This document shows positions 45,342 to 54,252 of a stretch of 64,000 bases of DNA, one piece after another. Within the stretch, counting starts at the first letter, position 1. Each line of letters starts with the position of its first letter. A program made the position numbers and the translations under genes. The notes beneath the pieces were generated by a model. It had not been told where the DNA came from, searched no databases, and saw nothing but the letters and a program-made list of their open reading frames with translations. This stretch comes from Alphaproteobacteria bacterium HGW-Alphaproteobacteria-7 (GTDB lineage Bacteria > Pseudomonadota > Alphaproteobacteria > Sphingomonadales > Sphingomonadaceae): contig PHEB01000005.1 in the NCBI GenBank assembly GCA_002842735.1, forward strand, positions 106,682 to 170,681. Direction: 5' to 3'.

Positions 45342-45686
45342 CTACAATATCTCCAGCACCACATCCTGCGGCCTGCACAGCCTTACGCCCTTATCGGTTT
45401 CAACCAGCGGGCGCTCGATCAGGATCGGATCGGCCACCATCGCGGCCAACACGGTCGCATCATCGGCTTCGGGCAACCCGCGCTCCGCCGCGTTGGTGCC
45501 GCGCAGGCGCAGGCCTTGCTGCGGGGTGATCCCGGCATCGCGATAAAGTTGGGCGAGCTTTTCGACGGTCAGCGGGTTCGTGAGATACTCCACAACCGTC
45601 ACGTCTACCCGACTGAGGTTTTCAAGGATCGCCAAGGTCTTGCGCGATGTTCCGCAAGCCGGATTGTGCCAGATTGTCGCCTTCAT
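45342..45686 (-). CDS. arsC: ArsC-family reductase (arsenate reductase, glutaredoxin type)
   Basis: Thioredoxin-fold protein of 114 residues. The active-site segment reads HNPACGTSRKTLAIL, with the catalytic Cys at position 11. Downstream motifs ITPQQGLRLRGTNAAERG and LIERPLVET match ArsC, which reduces arsenate with glutathione and glutaredoxin. The Cys neighbourhood (NPACGTSR rather than NPRCSKSR) is a common variant. No ars operon is near, so the role as arsenate reductase is not certain. The ATG at 45686 is chosen over a start 15 codons upstream. Confidence 0.88.
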   Translation of the reverse strand: MKATIWHNPACGTSRKTLAILENLSRVDVTVVEYLTNPLTVEKLAQLYRDAGITPQQGLRLRGTNAAERGLPEADDATVLAAMVADPILIERPLVETDKGVRLCRPQDVVLEIL

Positions 45687-45791
45687 TTCGGTATGCCTCC
45701 TGCTGCGTGCACTGTGAGAACTTAGGTTCAAAGCGGCACAAATGCTACAGTTTGATGATTATCAATCGCAGTTCTGTTTTCCGGTTGTAAT

Positions 45792-45806
45792 TGCGAATAA
45801 ATTGCA
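45792..45806 (+). promoter_or_regulatory. Fur-box-like site upstream of siderophore receptor
   Basis: TGCGAATAAATTGCA has the 7-1-7 symmetry of Fur boxes and lies 33 bp before the receptor ATG. A second candidate, TGATGATTATCAATC (45753-45767), lies 39 bp further upstream. Confidence 0.55.
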
Positions 45807-45838
45807 ATAGCGAGCTTGCAACAACGGAAAGGCACTCA

Positions 45839-47989
45839 ATGATTCACTCCTTCGCGCGCGCTTCCTTGCTGCTGAGCTGCGCCACTATTGCATTCCCCGC
45901 GCTGGCCGAAACCGCACCGACTGCTGCCGCCTCAACCGAGAGTGCCGCCGCCGAAAGTGGGCCGCAGATCATCGTTACGGGCGATGTGCTCTATTCCAAT
46001 CAGATCAACGCGCTCAAATCCCCCACCCCGATCATCGATGTGCCGCAATCGCTGTCGATCACCACCGCCGATCAGATCGTGCGGCAGGGCTTCGACAGCA
46101 TCGGCGACATCGTGCTTTACACCCCCGGCGTCACCAATTCGCAGGGTGAAGGCAACCGCGATTCGGTGGTGTTTCGCGGGGTGCGCTCCACCGCCGATTT
46201 CTTCGTCGACGGGGTGCGCGATGATGTTCAATATTACCGCGGTCTGTATAACCTTGAACAGGTCGAAATCCTGCGCGGGCCCAATGCGCTGTTGTTTGGA
46301 CGCGGCGGCACCGGGGGCATCCTCAACCGCGTGACCAAGAAAGGCGTGGTGGGCGAAAACTTCGTCGGTTATCGCGGCTCGGTCGATACTTTTGGCGCAT
46401 TTGACATCTGGGCTGACGTGAACCTGGCCACCAGCGAGAATTCGGCGCTGCGCATCAATGCCGCCTACGAAGACCTCAACAACCACCGCGACTTTTTTGA
46501 TGGCGAGCAGATCGGCATCAACCCGACCTTCCGCGCCGAATTGGGCGCGGCGACCACCATCGATTTGTCATACGAATATGTCGATCACGAACGCTTCGTT
46601 GATCGCGGCATCCCCACCGGGGCCGATGGCACTCCGGTGCGCGCGTTCAAGCGGATAACCTTTGGCGATCCTGACAACAATCTCACCACCTTCACCGCGC
46701 ATGTGTTGCGCGGGACGGTTCAGCACGCCTTTTCGGATAGCCTCAAGGGCAACCTCACCGCGTCGTGGGGTGATTATGACAAGGCTTATTCGAACTTTTT
46801 CACGACCGGCTTTGATCCGGCCACCAATGTCGTTGCGATTGATGGCTATGTCGACACCACCCGGCGCAAAAATCTGGTGCTGTCGGGCAATCTTATCGGC
46901 GAATTTGCCACGGGCGGGATCAACCATGTCCTGATCGTGGGCGGTGAGTTTATCGACACCAGTAACAATAATGACCGCTTCAACGCGGTGTTCGATACCG
47001 CCGTGGCCGATGGCCGCCGCGCCGATGTGGAGTTCTTTGCCGCTACGCGCCCGCTGGCCCTGCGCGGCGGGGTTGGCACGTTGGCCGATGGGCGCACCAC
47101 CAATGTTGCGTTCAGCGCTCTGAATGATGATACCGAAGCCGATCTCACTATCTTCTCGGCCTATCTTCAGGACGAGATCAAGCTGGCCGAGTGGCTGCGG
47201 GTGGTGGTTGGCGCGCGGTTTGATTCGTTCGACATCACCGTGCTCGACAACCGCAACGGCGCGGTGCGCACCCGCACTGATGACAAGGTCAGCCCGCGTC
47301 TCGGCCTGATCCTAAAGCCGCAGCCGAACCTGTCGATCTATACCAGCTATTCCGAGAGCTTCCTGCCGCGTTCAGGCGAACAGTTTTCCGACATCAACCC
47401 GCCCAATGATGCGCTTGATCCAGACACTTTCTCCAACCTCGAAGCGGGGGTGAAGTGGGACATCTACCCCGGCCTTGCCCTGACCGGCGCAGTGTTCGAG
47501 ATTGAGCAAAATTCGCCGCAGGTATCGGATGCCAATCCCGATACGCTCGACGTGATCAACTCCAAAATCCGCGGGTTCGAAGCGCAATTGCAGGGGCAGG
47601 TCACTGACTGGTGGTTCCTTTCTGCCGGCTATTCCTATCTCGACGGAAAGCAGCAGAGCCGCACTGGCCCGACCGGTCTGCGTGTGCGTGAATTGCCTGA
47701 ACACATGTTTTCGATCTGGAACAATTTTCAGGCGACCGACCGGCTTGGGCTGGGGCTGGGGCTGACCGCGCAGGATGATAGCTTTGCCGATAACAGCAAC
47801 ACCGCAACCCTGCCGTCTTACGCCCGCATTGATCTGGCCGCGTTCTATGACGTGTCAGACAATGTGCGGGTGCAGGTGAACGTCGAAAACCTGTTTGATG
47901 AACTTTATTTCCCCAATGCCCACACCGCCAATGAAGTGACGGTGGGCGCGCCGCTTAATGCGCGGTTCACCATCACGGGGCGGTTCTGA
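45839..47989 (+). CDS. TonB-dependent siderophore receptor
   Basis: Outer-membrane importer of 716 residues, probably for a ferric catecholate or hydroxamate siderophore. A signal peptide (to about residue 22, PALAET) precedes the plug domain with PQSLSITTADQIVRQGF and VEILRGPNALLFGRGGTGG, then a barrel ending in ...ARFTITGRF with the terminal Phe. The TonB-siderophore pattern (VPQSLSI, NRVTKKG) resembles Fiu/FepA/FhuE-type receptors. Two Fur-box-like sites upstream support iron control. The substrate is not determinable. Confidence 0.93.
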   Translation: MIHSFARASLLLSCATIAFPALAETAPTAAASTESAAAESGPQIIVTGDVLYSNQINALKSPTPIIDVPQSLSITTADQIVRQGFDSIGDIVLYTPGVTNSQGEGNRDSVVFRGVRSTADFFVDGVRDDVQYYRGLYNLEQVEILRGPNALLFGRGGTGGILNRVTKKGVVGENFVGYRGSVDTFGAFDIWADVNLATSENSALRINAAYEDLNNHRDFFDGEQIGINPTFRAELGAATTIDLSYEYVDHERFVDRGIPTGADGTPVRAFKRITFGDPDNNLTTFTAHVLRGTVQHAFSDSLKGNLTASWGDYDKAYSNFFTTGFDPATNVVAIDGYVDTTRRKNLVLSGNLIGEFATGGINHVLIVGGEFIDTSNNNDRFNAVFDTAVADGRRADVEFFAATRPLALRGGVGTLADGRTTNVAFSALNDDTEADLTIFSAYLQDEIKLAEWLRVVVGARFDSFDITVLDNRNGAVRTRTDDKVSPRLGLILKPQPNLSIYTSYSESFLPRSGEQFSDINPPNDALDPDTFSNLEAGVKWDIYPGLALTGAVFEIEQNSPQVSDANPDTLDVINSKIRGFEAQLQGQVTDWWFLSAGYSYLDGKQQSRTGPTGLRVRELPEHMFSIWNNFQATDRLGLGLGLTAQDDSFADNSNTATLPSYARIDLAAFYDVSDNVRVQVNVENLFDELYFPNAHTANEVTVGAPLNARFTITGRF

Positions 47990-47992
47990 TGC

Positions 47993-48550
47993 CTATTCGG
48001 TTTCCACCACGCGCAGCGCGGGGACGGCCTTCGCCGCATCTTCGGCGCTGATGCCGGGGGCGGGCGCGGCGCTGATGCTTTCGCGGCGCTGCGCCACCCG
48101 TCCGGCCTGTTCCACCGCCTTGATCAATCGCGGATAGACCCCGCAGCGGCAGATATTGGGGATCGCGGCCTCGATATCGTCGCGCGTGGGCGCGGGGTTG
48201 CGTTGCAACAATGCGGCGGCAGAAATGACGATCCCCGGCGTGCAATATCCGCACTGGATCGCGGCCTGTGCCACCATCGCCTGCTGCACCGGATGCGATC
48301 GGTCAGCCGACAGCCCTTCGATCGTGGTGACGATCCGCCCTTCGGCCTCCGCCAGGGTGATCCGACATGATCTGAGCGCCACCCCGTCGAACAGCACCAT
48401 GCACGCCCCGCCGCAGTCCCCGCCGCTGCCAGAGCCGCCACACGCCTTGGTGCCGGTAAGGTTCATCGCCTCGCGCAGCGCATAGAGCAGCGGCATCCGG
48501 GGATCGAGGTCGAACTCGACTGGCCGTTCGTTGACGGTCATGCGCGGCAT
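47993..48550 (-). CDS. [2Fe-2S] small subunit of a xanthine-oxidase-family enzyme (IorA-like)
   Basis: A 185-residue iron-sulfur protein of the molybdenum hydroxylase small-subunit type. The C-terminal cluster motif is intact (QCGYCTPG, ICRCG). The N-terminal plant-ferredoxin-type motif is odd: the family's GCGxGxCGAC reads CGGSGSGGDCGGAC, with about four extra residues between the first and second Cys and one between the second and third. No molybdopterin large subunit gene lies beside it; the next gene on this strand, upstream, encodes a class II aldolase. It may work with a distant large subunit or be an orphan. Confidence 0.78.
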   Translation of the reverse strand: MPRMTVNERPVEFDLDPRMPLLYALREAMNLTGTKACGGSGSGGDCGGACMVLFDGVALRSCRITLAEAEGRIVTTIEGLSADRSHPVQQAMVAQAAIQCGYCTPGIVISAAALLQRNPAPTRDDIEAAIPNICRCGVYPRLIKAVEQAGRVAQRRESISAAPAPGISAEDAAKAVPALRVVETE

Positions 48551-48571
48551 GGGCGGTTCCTGTAAGCGGGC

Positions 48572-49336
48572 TTACTGCCGCCAGCTGTCGTCGATTTTAT
48601 CGACCCGGCGCTTCCACGCTTCGAAATCGAACATCCCGGCCCCGCCCTGCCCGCTCATCACTGCCAAGTCGCGCTGGTGCACGTCAACCACGGCTTGCGG
48701 GACAAGATTGGGGTTGCCCATGCTCAGCGTCGCCACCTGAATCTCGCACGCGCGTTGCAGCGCCCACATTTTGACGAACATTCCCTGGATGGTCTTGTCC
48801 ATCACCACCGGGCCATGATTGCGCAGCATCAGGATGGTGTGATTGCCCAAGTTCCGCACCAACCGCTCACCCTCTTCGGCGCGGACGGTCACGCCTTCAA
48901 AGTCGTGATAGCCGATCTGCCCTTCGAAATTGCAGGCGTAGAAATTGGTCGGCACCAGCCCGTCCTTGTGGCTGGCGACCGCCATTGTCGCGGTGGTGTG
49001 GACGTGGCAGATCGCGTCAGCGCGGCTGCCCAGATGCTTGTGGAAATAGGCGTGCTGGGTGAACCCCGCCTTGTTCACCATATAGGGCGACCCGCCGACA
49101 TTGTTGCCCTCGACATCGATCTTGACCAGATTGCTGGCGGTCACTTCGCTATAGAGCAGGCCGAACGGGTTGATCAGGAAGGTATCTTCCTCCCCCGGCA
49201 CCTTCAGCGAAATGTGGTTGTAGATCGATTCCGACCAGCCGAGATGATCAAAGATGCGGTAACACGCGGCCAGATCCAGCCGCGCCTGCCATTCTTCCTT
49301 GCTGCATTCGATACCGGGTTTCAACTGGGTCGCCAT
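48572..49336 (-). CDS. Class II aldolase/adducin family protein
   Basis: Zinc-dependent aldolase-fold protein of 254 residues. The metal ligands are visible in LGSRADAICHVHTTATMA (HxH) and MLRNHGPVV (third His). Segments SESIYNHISLKV and FLINPFGLLYSEVTASNLVK are typical of the family. The substrate is unknown; members include fuculose- and ribulose-phosphate aldolases and non-enzymatic paralogues. It is 22 bp upstream of the [2Fe-2S] gene on the same strand. GAGAGGAA precedes the ATG. Confidence 0.9.
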   Translation of the reverse strand: MATQLKPGIECSKEEWQARLDLAACYRIFDHLGWSESIYNHISLKVPGEEDTFLINPFGLLYSEVTASNLVKIDVEGNNVGGSPYMVNKAGFTQHAYFHKHLGSRADAICHVHTTATMAVASHKDGLVPTNFYACNFEGQIGYHDFEGVTVRAEEGERLVRNLGNHTILMLRNHGPVVMDKTIQGMFVKMWALQRACEIQVATLSMGNPNLVPQAVVDVHQRDLAVMSGQGGAGMFDFEAWKRRVDKIDDSWRQ

Positions 49337-49428
49337 CGGTCATTCCTCTCCGTCTGTCCTTGGGTTTGCTATCGCACGCGCAGGGAATGCTTTGCAAGCC
49401 GCCTGCGGCAAGGCTACGCCGCAATGGC

Positions 49429-50796
49429 ATGAACGCGCCCGGATCATCACCCGCCAAACTGGTCAGCGGCAGCATCCCCGGACATCTTGTCAGCCAGACC
49501 ATGCCGATGGTGATCGGGGTGGCGGCGATCATGTCGATCGGGATTGTGGACGCGTTTTTCATCGGCCAGTTGGGCCGCGATGCTTTGGCGGCGATATCGT
49601 TCATCTTTCCGGTTTCTGTGGCGATCACCTCGCTCGGCGTCGGGATCATGGTCGGGATCAATTCGGTGGTCGCCCGCGCATTGGGCGAAGGGGATCATGA
49701 ACGGGCAGCGCGGCGCGCCAATTTCGGGATCGTGTTCGCGGCTGGCTGCGGCGCGTTGATGGGGGCCGCGCTGTGGCTGCTGATCGACCCGATCTTTGCT
49801 GCGATGAATGCGCCTGCGCATCTGATGCCGCTGATCCGCGCCTATATGCAGCCCTATGCGGTGGGCTTTCCGCTGATCCTGATCATCATGGGGTTCAACG
49901 GCGTGCTGCGCGGACAGGGCGAAGCGCGGCGGACGAGCACGATCAGCATCGCCTATGCCGCCGCCAACTGGGTGCTCGATCCACTGCTGATTACCGGCGT
50001 CTTCGGCTTCGACGGATTCGGCATGGCAGGCGCGGCCTATGCGTCCGTCATCGGCTGGGGGATCGGCGTGGTGGTTGCCTTGTGGTTGATCCGCAGCACC
50101 GCGTTGCCGTTCAGCATCGCGCTGGTGAGGGAATGCAGACTGGTTGAATCGGCCAAGGCGATCACCAAGGTCGCCCTGCCCGCAGCGTTCTCGAACGCGA
50201 TCAACCCATTGGGTCTTTCGATCCTGACCGCACTGGCGGCGCTGGAGGGTGAGGCGGCGGTTGCCGGGTTCGGCGCGGCGGGGCGGTTGCAGGGATTCGT
50301 GATCGTCCCGCTGCTCGGATTGTCGGGCGCGATTGGCGGGATTGTCGGGCAGAACTGGGGCGCGGGTCGGATTGACCGCGCGCGCGAGGCGGCGCTGTGG
50401 GCGGCAGGGTTCTGTGTGCTGTGGGGGCTGGTGGTGGCGATTGCCATGGTCTTTGCGGGCGAGCAATTTGCGCGTTTGTTCACCGATGATCCGGCGGTGA
50501 TCGCTGAATTCGCGCTCTATCTGGAAATCGCGGCATGGGGCTATGCCGGGTTCGGGCTGCTGATCGTTGGCAATGGCATCATGAACGCGGTCGACAAGGC
50601 GGCTTTCGCGCTGGTGCAATCGGTGGCGCGGGTGTTTCTGGTGATGCTGCCGGTGGCGCTGATCATGCAGCCGGGGATGGGCAGCGCGGCGATCTACACT
50701 GCTGAACTCGCCGCCAATCTGTTCGGCGCGGTGTCTGCGGTGCTGATCGTGCGTTACATCTTTGCACAGCGCGCCCCGGCATGGGCGGCGCGCTAG
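49429..50796 (+). CDS. MATE family efflux transporter
   Basis: Inner-membrane cation/drug antiporter of 455 residues with 12 predicted helices in two halves. Family motifs include PMVIGVAAIMSIGIVDAFFI, QPYAVGFPLILIIMGFNGVL and, in the second half, GLSGAIGGIVGQNWGAG. The ATG at 49429 is chosen; in-frame starts upstream are open for 23 codons. It is divergent from the aldolase gene and 60 bp before cheA. Confidence 0.93.
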   Translation: MNAPGSSPAKLVSGSIPGHLVSQTMPMVIGVAAIMSIGIVDAFFIGQLGRDALAAISFIFPVSVAITSLGVGIMVGINSVVARALGEGDHERAARRANFGIVFAAGCGALMGAALWLLIDPIFAAMNAPAHLMPLIRAYMQPYAVGFPLILIIMGFNGVLRGQGEARRTSTISIAYAAANWVLDPLLITGVFGFDGFGMAGAAYASVIGWGIGVVVALWLIRSTALPFSIALVRECRLVESAKAITKVALPAAFSNAINPLGLSILTALAALEGEAAVAGFGAAGRLQGFVIVPLLGLSGAIGGIVGQNWGAGRIDRAREAALWAAGFCVLWGLVVAIAMVFAGEQFARLFTDDPAVIAEFALYLEIAAWGYAGFGLLIVGNGIMNAVDKAAFALVQSVARVFLVMLPVALIMQPGMGSAAIYTAELAANLFGAVSAVLIVRYIFAQRAPAWAAR

Positions 50797-50855
50797 GCCA
50801 TTATTAACCAACTCTGCGCATAGTGCGTCCTGAAAGACAAAAGGGCGCGAAATGC

Positions 50856-53336
50856 ATGGATGATCTGCTGGCGGAATTCATCGCCGAGACCCGTGAAATG
50901 CTGGAGGCTTCAAGCGGCGAAATCGTCGCTTGGGAGGCCGATCCGGCCGATCGCGCGCGGCTGGATACGATCTTCCGTTTCGTCCATACGGTAAAGGGCA
51001 ATTGCGGGTTTTTCGACTTTCCCCGGCTTGCTGAACTGAGTCACGCGGCCGAAGACGCATTGGCCGATTGCCGTGCCGGACGGCGCGATCCTGACCCGCA
51101 GATGGTCTCCGCCGTGCTCGCCATTATTGATCGGATCGCCCAGATGGTTGACGCCATCGAAGCGGGTGAGGACATCAGCAATGCAGACCCCGATGGCGGC
51201 GATCAGGCGCTGATCGACGCGGTCAATGTTTCACGTGAAACATCGGGCGAAGACGGGGCAAGCGCGGTCAAGCAGGGGTCAAGCCCCCGTCTGCACGCTC
51301 CGGCCAGCGCGTTGATCGATCACGCCGATGACGCCGCATCTGATCGCGCCGTTTCTAGTCGCCGTGCTGACCCTTCCGCCGCACAGCGCACCATCCGCCT
51401 GCCGGTCGAACTGCTCGACCGGGTGATGAGCGGCGTGTCCGATATGGTGCTGGCGCGCAATGATCTGGCCCACCGGCTGCGCCAAGCGGGCAATCAGCCG
51501 ACCATTGATGGCCCGTTCGAACGGCTCACCACGATCCTGTCCGATGTCCGCGATGCGATCACCCGGATGCGGATGCAGCGGATCGAAACCCTGTTCAGCG
51601 CGATGCCCCGGCTGGTGCGCGATCTTTCGGCGGAACTCGGCAAGCAGGTGATGGTCGATCTCGACGGCGGCGACGTTGAACTCGACCGCGAGATGATCGA
51701 GACGATCCGCGACCCGCTGACGCACATCATCCGCAATGCGATCGACCACGGGATCGAACCGCCGTCCGCCCGCCTTACCAATGGCAAGCGCGAGATTGGT
51801 CTGCTCGCCATCGCGGCGCGGCAATCGGGCAACACCATCGCCATCGTGATCAGCGATGACGGGCACGGGCTGGATGAAGACCGCATCGCCGCCAAGGCCA
51901 TCGCCACCGGATTGATCACCGCCGCCGAACGCAGCGCGATGAGCCGTGACAAGATCCTCAACCTGATTTTCGAACCCGGCTTTTCCACCGCCGAGGTGGT
52001 CAGCAATGTCTCCGGACGCGGGGTCGGGCTGGATGTGGTGCGCCAGAACCTGGAAAAGGTCGGCGGCAGTATCAAGGTGTCGAGCCAACCGGGCCACGGC
52101 ACCCTGTTCACGCTGCAAATCCCGCTCACCTTGAGCATTATCGCCGGGCTGACGGTGGAGGTCAGCGGGCAGCGGTTTGCCATCCCGCAATCCTATGTCG
52201 AAGAAATCGTGCAGGCTTCAACCACCGCGCTTGATCTGAGCCACATGGGCGAAACCGCGCTGATCACCTTTCGCGGCACCCGCGTGCCATGCCTGATGCT
52301 GGCCGATGTGCTGGGCCTTGATACCAGCGCAGACGCCGCGCGCGATCCCACGCTGGTAATGCTGCGGCTGGCGAGCGGCGATCTGTTCGCGCTGGCAGTG
52401 GACGGCATTCACAATCACGGCGATCTGGTGGTCAAGCCGCTGGCGCCTGCGGTGATGAAATCGGGCCTCTATGCCGGATCGACGCTGCTGGATGATGGCC
52501 AGCCGGTGCTGTTGCTGGATGTTGCCAACATCGCTGCTGCGCATGATCTGGTGTCCGATGGACGCGCCCGCGTGCTGCAACCGGTGGCCGATGAAGCCGC
52601 CAAACCAGCGCTCGCACTGCCGCGCGCGATGCTGTTCACCGATTGCAATGGCCGCCGTTCCGCGGTGCGCCTTGAACTGGTGCAGCGGATCGAAACCGCG
52701 CCAGTGAGCGCGATTGATTGTTCTGGCCCGCGCCCAAGGGTGGTGATCGACGGGTTGATCCTGCCGCTGATCGACCTGCCCGACACGCCGGTTCCCGGAT
52801 CGGAAAATGCCGGACGCGTGCGGCTGCTGCGCCTGAGCGACGGCGCGTGCGAACTGCTGGTTGCGGTGCGTCAGGTGGAAGACGCGGTTGAACTTGCCGG
52901 GCCGCTGATCCCTGTGCCCGAAGATCCTCTCGCCGAAGCGGTCACGCTGGTCGATGGCCAGCCGGTGACGCTGATCGACGCGCACGAACTGTTCGCGCGT
53001 TATGGCGAGCCGCCGGTTGCCGCAGGACGTCCGCAGTGCAGCCTGCCTGCCGATGACTGGGCGCGCACCATCCTTGCCCCACTGGTGATATCGGCGGGTT
53101 ACGAGATTGTGCCGCCCGAAGCCGCCGATCCGCACACCATCGCGATCGTGTTCGACGAAGTGTTCGAAGCTGCCGAGGCGCTGGGCCGTGGGTTGACCGG
53201 CCCGGTGATCCGCCTGCGTGATCGCCCCGAAGCAACAGCAGGCAGCGACACCATCTATCGTTACGACCGCGACGCCCTGCTATCCGCGCTGACATCCGCA
53301 GCCCGATTTGCCCATCACCCCGGAGGCCGCGCATGA
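50856..53336 (+). CDS. cheA: Chemotaxis histidine kinase CheA
   Basis: Signal-transducing kinase of 826 residues. P1 (residues 1-110) has the phospho-accepting His in FVHTVKGNCGFFDF. No CheY-binding P2 domain is evident; a low-complexity stretch follows instead. P3 dimerisation helices (about 190-260) precede the P4 kinase domain with the N box HIIRNAIDHGIEPP, the G1 box SDDGHGLDED and the G2 box SGRGVGLDVV. P5 (CheW-like, from about 430) is followed by a second CheW-like domain (about 585-740). The C-terminal 85 residues look like a receiver domain without its Asp. The ATG at 50856 follows AAGGGCG. First gene of the che cluster. Confidence 0.95.
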   Translation: MDDLLAEFIAETREMLEASSGEIVAWEADPADRARLDTIFRFVHTVKGNCGFFDFPRLAELSHAAEDALADCRAGRRDPDPQMVSAVLAIIDRIAQMVDAIEAGEDISNADPDGGDQALIDAVNVSRETSGEDGASAVKQGSSPRLHAPASALIDHADDAASDRAVSSRRADPSAAQRTIRLPVELLDRVMSGVSDMVLARNDLAHRLRQAGNQPTIDGPFERLTTILSDVRDAITRMRMQRIETLFSAMPRLVRDLSAELGKQVMVDLDGGDVELDREMIETIRDPLTHIIRNAIDHGIEPPSARLTNGKREIGLLAIAARQSGNTIAIVISDDGHGLDEDRIAAKAIATGLITAAERSAMSRDKILNLIFEPGFSTAEVVSNVSGRGVGLDVVRQNLEKVGGSIKVSSQPGHGTLFTLQIPLTLSIIAGLTVEVSGQRFAIPQSYVEEIVQASTTALDLSHMGETALITFRGTRVPCLMLADVLGLDTSADAARDPTLVMLRLASGDLFALAVDGIHNHGDLVVKPLAPAVMKSGLYAGSTLLDDGQPVLLLDVANIAAAHDLVSDGRARVLQPVADEAAKPALALPRAMLFTDCNGRRSAVRLELVQRIETAPVSAIDCSGPRPRVVIDGLILPLIDLPDTPVPGSENAGRVRLLRLSDGACELLVAVRQVEDAVELAGPLIPVPEDPLAEAVTLVDGQPVTLIDAHELFARYGEPPVAAGRPQCSLPADDWARTILAPLVISAGYEIVPPEAADPHTIAIVFDEVFEAAEALGRGLTGPVIRLRDRPEATAGSDTIYRYDRDALLSALTSAARFAHHPGGRA

Positions 53337-53785
53337 CCAACCAACTGCTTGTTATCGTGCAGATCGCGGGTCGCCGTTGTGCTTTAAGCGCGCTCGATGT
53401 GAAATCGGTGATCGAAATCGGCACGGTCACGCCGATCCCGCGCGCGCCTGCGCACATCTCCGGGATCACCGCGTTGCGATCGCAGGCGCTGACGGTTATT
53501 GATTGCCGGCTTGCGCTGGGTCTGGTGCAGCACGCATGGCCCACCGATGCCCGCGCCGCCGTGGTCGCCGAAGGCGGCCATGCCTATGCGCTCAAGGTTG
53601 ATCAGATCGAGGACATCACCACCGCAATCGGAGAACCGGGTCAGGTGCCCGGCGGGTTCGGCGCGCAATGGTCGCGGGTCGCCACCGGCATGATCGAAAC
53701 GCTGACCGGCCCGGCCCTGCTGATCGACCTGTCGGCCCTGATCGCCGGGCCGGACACCCTGCGGCACGAGGTCGAGGCGGCGTAA
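53333..53785 (+). CDS. cheW: Chemotaxis coupling protein CheW
   Basis: Scaffold protein of 150 residues that joins CheA to chemoreceptors. The fold shows LLVIVQIAGRRCALSALDVK, the receptor-binding Arg in ITALRSQALTVIDCRLALGL, and YALKVDQIEDITTAIGEPGQ. Its ATG overlaps the cheA stop (ATGA), so the two are translated together. Confidence 0.93.
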   Translation: MTNQLLVIVQIAGRRCALSALDVKSVIEIGTVTPIPRAPAHISGITALRSQALTVIDCRLALGLVQHAWPTDARAAVVAEGGHAYALKVDQIEDITTAIGEPGQVPGGFGAQWSRVATGMIETLTGPALLIDLSALIAGPDTLRHEVEAA

Positions 53786-53886
53786 TGCATTTTTCACAGG
53801 TGATGGGGCGGGTGCGTTCGTAGCGTGCTTTAATCCTATGCTTACCAAGTGACCTTAGAATTATGACTTCAACCGCAGGAATCGCC

Positions 53887-54252
53887 ATGAAAACATGCCT
53901 CATCGTCGATGATTCCCGGGTGATCCGGAAGGTTTCGCGGCATATTCTCGAAACCCTCGGCTTTGCCGTGGAAGAAGCCGAAAACGGCAGAATCGCGCTT
54001 GATGCGTGCGAAGCGGGAATGCCCGATGTCGTCCTGCTTGATTGGAATATGCCGGTGATGACCGGGATTGAATTCCTCTCCCACTTGCGCACACGCCCCG
54101 GCGGCGATGCGCCCAAGGTGGTGTTCTGCACCACCGAAAATGATGTGGCACATATCCGCGAAGCAATTCAGGCGGGCGCGGACGAATATGTGATGAAGCC
54201 GTTCGATCACGAAACGCTCCAGATCAAACTGCAGCTTGTCGGGTTTGCGTGA
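53887..54252 (+). CDS. cheY: Chemotaxis response regulator CheY
   Basis: Single-domain receiver of 121 residues. The acidic pocket (CLIVDDSRV), the phospho-acceptor Asp in VVLLDWNMPVMTG, the switch Thr in FCTTENDVA and the Lys in VMKPFDHE are all present. The ATG at 53887 follows AGGA and is preferred to an upstream ATG at 53863. The stop overlaps the GTG start of cheB. Confidence 0.94.
   Translation: MKTCLIVDDSRVIRKVSRHILETLGFAVEEAENGRIALDACEAGMPDVVLLDWNMPVMTGIEFLSHLRTRPGGDAPKVVFCTTENDVAHIREAIQAGADEYVMKPFDHETLQIKLQLVGFA

Noticed and set aside
49447..50811. 454-codon minus-strand frame opposite the MATE gene
   Set aside because: Antisense to a clear 12-helix transporter; Arg/His/Gln-rich without motifs.
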